Positions 20,978 through 23,301 of a stretch of DNA of 23,301 bases are shown here, one piece after another. Made by a program: the position numbers and the translations under genes. This DNA is from DAOPJM01 sp035399665 (GTDB taxonomy: Bacteria; Bacillota; Clostridia; Christensenellales; CAG-138). Position 1 is the stretch's first letter. Each line of letters starts with the position of its first letter. The notes below the pieces were generated by a model that had not been told where the DNA came from, ran no database searches, and saw nothing but the letters and a program-made list of their open reading frames with translations. The DNA lies in contig DAOPJM010000030.1 of the NCBI GenBank assembly GCA_035399665.1, forward strand, positions 1-23,301. Reading direction: 5' to 3'.

Positions 20978-23301
20978 TTATGCTACGGGATTCATCTCGA
21001 GCAGCTCGATATCGTTCATCCAGCCCCAGAACGTGGTGATGTCCGGAGTCAGAGTATCGATATTGATGCGCTGGGTGCTGAACACGATGCAATTCTGACG
21101 CTGGTAAGCGGGAATTTCAACTGCCCAGTCAATGATGATATCCAAGCACTGCTTGTAAACAGCTTTTCTGTAGCTCTGATCGTCGGACAGACGCGCTGCA
21201 ACGATGAGCTCATCCAGTTCTGCATCGCGGATGTGGTAGTGGTTCGAATCGGAACCGCCCTCACCGACAACACCGGAGCTGTGGTAGACCTGATACATAT
21301 CAGGATCGATCGTGGAACCCCAAGCTGCGCACCAGAGATCCTGGGTGCCTGCATCCAGAGAATCCCAAAGGACGTTGGAGTCAGCGGGGTCGTTGATCGT
21401 CAGGGTGATGCCGATGGTCGCAAGAGCGTCCTTGGCCATGGTCAGAACCTGATAGGAGGGGTGGTCGCCGGTGCCGTCGCCGGGGATGATAACCTCAAAG
21501 TTGAGGTAATCACGCATACCGTCAGCGGGAGCAGCGGTGACTTTGCCATCGGCTACGGTGTAGCCTGCGGCTTCGAACCAAGTCAGAGCGCCCGCCAGAG
21601 CAGCCGCATACCTGGCTTCAGCATCCATATCCTCGGTGTACAGAGCATTGCCTGCTGCATCAACGGAGAATGCAAGCTGATAACCCTCGTCGGTTGCCTG
21701 AGGAGCAGCCCAAGAGGTGTTGGAGATGGGGTACTGGATAACAGCAGCCGCATCGCCGTAGTAGGTGTTGTATGCTACGTCACGATAGATAGCCAGCACG
21801 GTCGCAAGGCCCTTACGCAGCGCCTTGGAAGCATCGGAAGCGGGTTCGCCATTTACGTTGACGGTGTCAGCGTTCATGCCGATGTAGCCATAGCCGAGGT
21901 TGTCGACCTTGGAGGTCGTGATGACGTCACCGGAGATTTCGCCGTTGGAGTTGTAGCTTCTGACTTCCTCGAAACGGGTACGTGAACCGGTCATTTCGCC
22001 CGCGTCGCAGTCGCCGGTGGTGATGCCGGTTGCAACTTCAGCGGAGCTCATCTCTTTGAACTGAATCTCAGCGATCTTCGGGCAGCCGCGGTAGTACAGC
22101 TCATTGGCAGCGAAGGTAACAACCTTGTTGTCATAGCTGACGAACTTGTAAGCGCCTGCGCCCATGGGGGTCTCGATCATGTCCTTCTGCTTGGTGAGGT
22201 CATTGAAGTCGAAACCGAACATGTTGTTCTCATAGTCATACTTGGACTCGTCGCCATAGTAGTGCATAGGAGTGACGGAAATTCCGAGAATGCTGTAAAC
22301 AGCGGGAGCGGAATAGCCTTCAACTACGACCTGTACAGTGTACTTGTCAAGCTTGGTGATACCGGAGATGTTGGGAACGCCTGCGCCGCCCATGCCTTCG
22401 TCCTTTGAGCCGTACTCAAGGATGAACGCGGAGTCAACGGTGCCGTGAACGTCGGTGCCGTCAGCTGCTTCTGTTGCCCAGTAAGCATCGGGATCGCCGC
22501 CGTAGGCGTTGTAGGTTGCTTCATAGTAGTCTTCAATCGTCGGGAAGGTGGTGACCATGTCCCAGCTCTTCTCGCCGGCGTACCAGAGGCCATCCTCGGC
22601 AAAGCCGTCGCCAAAGCCCCAGCACCACATACCGAATGCTACCTGGTAGTTCGGATCGGCCAACAAGGTTGCTTCGTCTACGCCAACAGCTGCTTCAGCA
22701 TAGGAAGAGGCATACTTGCCCAAGCAATAGTCAACGATAGCCTGGACGTCAGCGATCCACTCATTCTTCATCATTTCCCAATACGCATTGTAAAGGTCTT
22801 CGGAATAGAGATCGTTGGCAACGTAGCCTGCATCGCCCGCCGCAAAGATAGCGGAGACGATCTCCTGATACTTTGCATAGACTTCGCTGGTGGTCTGAGT
22901 CCTGTAATCCTGCAAACCTACGATGTCGTAGGAGCTGAGGGTGGTGGAACCGATATAAGCGGGATCCAACAGGGTGTAGTAAGTGAAGATGATATCATCG
23001 GCAGTTACTTCAACGCCATCGGAGAACAGCATGCCAACTCTCAGCCTTGCGGTGTAGGTGGTCAGGTCGCTCGCTTCGTCATAATTGACGGTGAGGTTTG
23101 AAGCTCCCTTATACAGGTAGTCAGTGCCGTTGTAGGAAACGGTCTCGCCCTCGATCGAGTTGAAGATGATGCCGCCCAGACGGTCGGTGGTCATCAGACC
23201 GATCTGAGTCATTCCGACGACATCCTGGTCATAACCGGTGTCGGCATAGAACGGACTGAACTTTGCGGAGAAGGGGCTGTAAGCAACAACCAACGGAGTA
23301 T
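20978..23301 (-). CDS. oppA: ABC transporter substrate-binding protein, family 5 (OppA-like), partial at N-terminus
   Basis: The open frame runs off the right edge with no start inside the window. At least 774 residues are present; the signal peptide and lipobox are missing. The family 5 features are LFSDGVEVTADDIIFTYYTL near the start, a TPMHYYGDESKYDYENNMFG region, PMGAGAYKFVSYDNKVVTFA, an AEIQFKEMSSAEVATGITTG segment, and the C-lobe with a DPDMYQVYHSSG segment. About 185 residues (roughly 22360-22930), rich in acidic and aromatic residues, separate the DIIFTYYTL region from ISGITKLDKYTV. In E. coli OppA that gap is far shorter. It should bind peptides or similar ligands at the cell surface and deliver them to OppBC. 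The ligand is unknown. Confidence 0.9.
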   Translation of the reverse strand, partial: TPLVVAYSPFSAKFSPFYADTGYDQDVVGMTQIGLMTTDRLGGIIFNSIEGETVSYNGTDYLYKGASNLTVNYDEASDLTTYTARLRVGMLFSDGVEVTADDIIFTYYTLLDPAYIGSTTLSSYDIVGLQDYRTQTTSEVYAKYQEIVSAIFAAGDAGYVANDLYSEDLYNAYWEMMKNEWIADVQAIVDYCLGKYASSYAEAAVGVDEATLLADPNYQVAFGMWCWGFGDGFAEDGLWYAGEKSWDMVTTFPTIEDYYEATYNAYGGDPDAYWATEAADGTDVHGTVDSAFILEYGSKDEGMGGAGVPNISGITKLDKYTVQVVVEGYSAPAVYSILGISVTPMHYYGDESKYDYENNMFGFDFNDLTKQKDMIETPMGAGAYKFVSYDNKVVTFAANELYYRGCPKIAEIQFKEMSSAEVATGITTGDCDAGEMTGSRTRFEEVRSYNSNGEISGDVITTSKVDNLGYGYIGMNADTVNVNGEPASDASKALRKGLATVLAIYRDVAYNTYYGDAAAVIQYPISNTSWAAPQATDEGYQLAFSVDAAGNALYTEDMDAEARYAAALAGALTWFEAAGYTVADGKVTAAPADGMRDYLNFEVIIPGDGTGDHPSYQVLTMAKDALATIGITLTINDPADSNVLWDSLDAGTQDLWCAAWGSTIDPDMYQVYHSSGVVGEGGSDSNHYHIRDAELDELIVAARLSDDQSYRKAVYKQCLDIIIDWAVEIPAYQRQNCIVFSTQRINIDTLTPDITTFWGWMNDIELLEMNPVA

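Noticed and set aside
23291..23293. TTG start of the binding-protein gene near the right edge
   Set aside because: The frame continues to the window end and the protein has no signal peptide at this point, so it is an internal codon of a truncated gene.

Overview
The window reads as chromosome of a strictly anaerobic Firmicute of the Clostridia, probably an uncultured gut-type Eubacteriales/Christensenellales relative. This is inference. It rests on the holA-rlmH-prmA-rsmE-mtaB-HIT gene order, AGGAGG-type ribosome binding sites, near-consensus sigma-A promoters, and an oxygen-detoxifying flavodiiron protein fused to rubredoxin domains. The lineage cannot be fixed from sequence alone. No tRNA, rRNA, CRISPR array or insertion sequence was seen.

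Layout. (1) Bases 1-3053, plus strand: the 3' end of an upstream gene, probably a DNA methylase, translationally coupled to a large GIY-YIG nuclease/DExH helicase protein with a Tudor-like tail. This looks like a restriction or defence pair at the edge of an accessory island. (2) Bases 3054-5834, minus strand: a flavodiiron protein and a GNAT acetyltransferase. They are separated from the defence pair by a bidirectional terminator. (3) Bases 6035-12041, plus strand: one apparent operon of holA, rlmH, prmA, rsmE, mtaB, a HIT protein and galM. It runs from a strong promoter to a terminator that lies inside the convergent ansA gene. Four of its genes modify the translation machinery (23S rRNA, ribosomal protein L11, 16S rRNA, tRNA). 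(4) Bases 12014-15375, minus strand: ansA, rpmE and rho, each with its own promoter. (5) Bases 15487-23301, minus strand: an oligopeptide ABC transporter operon oppA-oppB-oppC-oppD-oppF followed by a small tail-anchored membrane protein. oppA runs off the right end.

The most notable signals are the following. Two promoters (holA and ansA) put the expected transcription start on the ATG itself, so these mRNAs should be leaderless. Rho carries a disordered region of about 190 residues containing four tandem RQDNY repeats. OppC and OppA both carry large extracellular insertions. The flavodiiron protein ends in two short rubredoxin-like domains. The GIY-YIG/helicase/Tudor protein with its coupled methylase is the best candidate for an under-described system.
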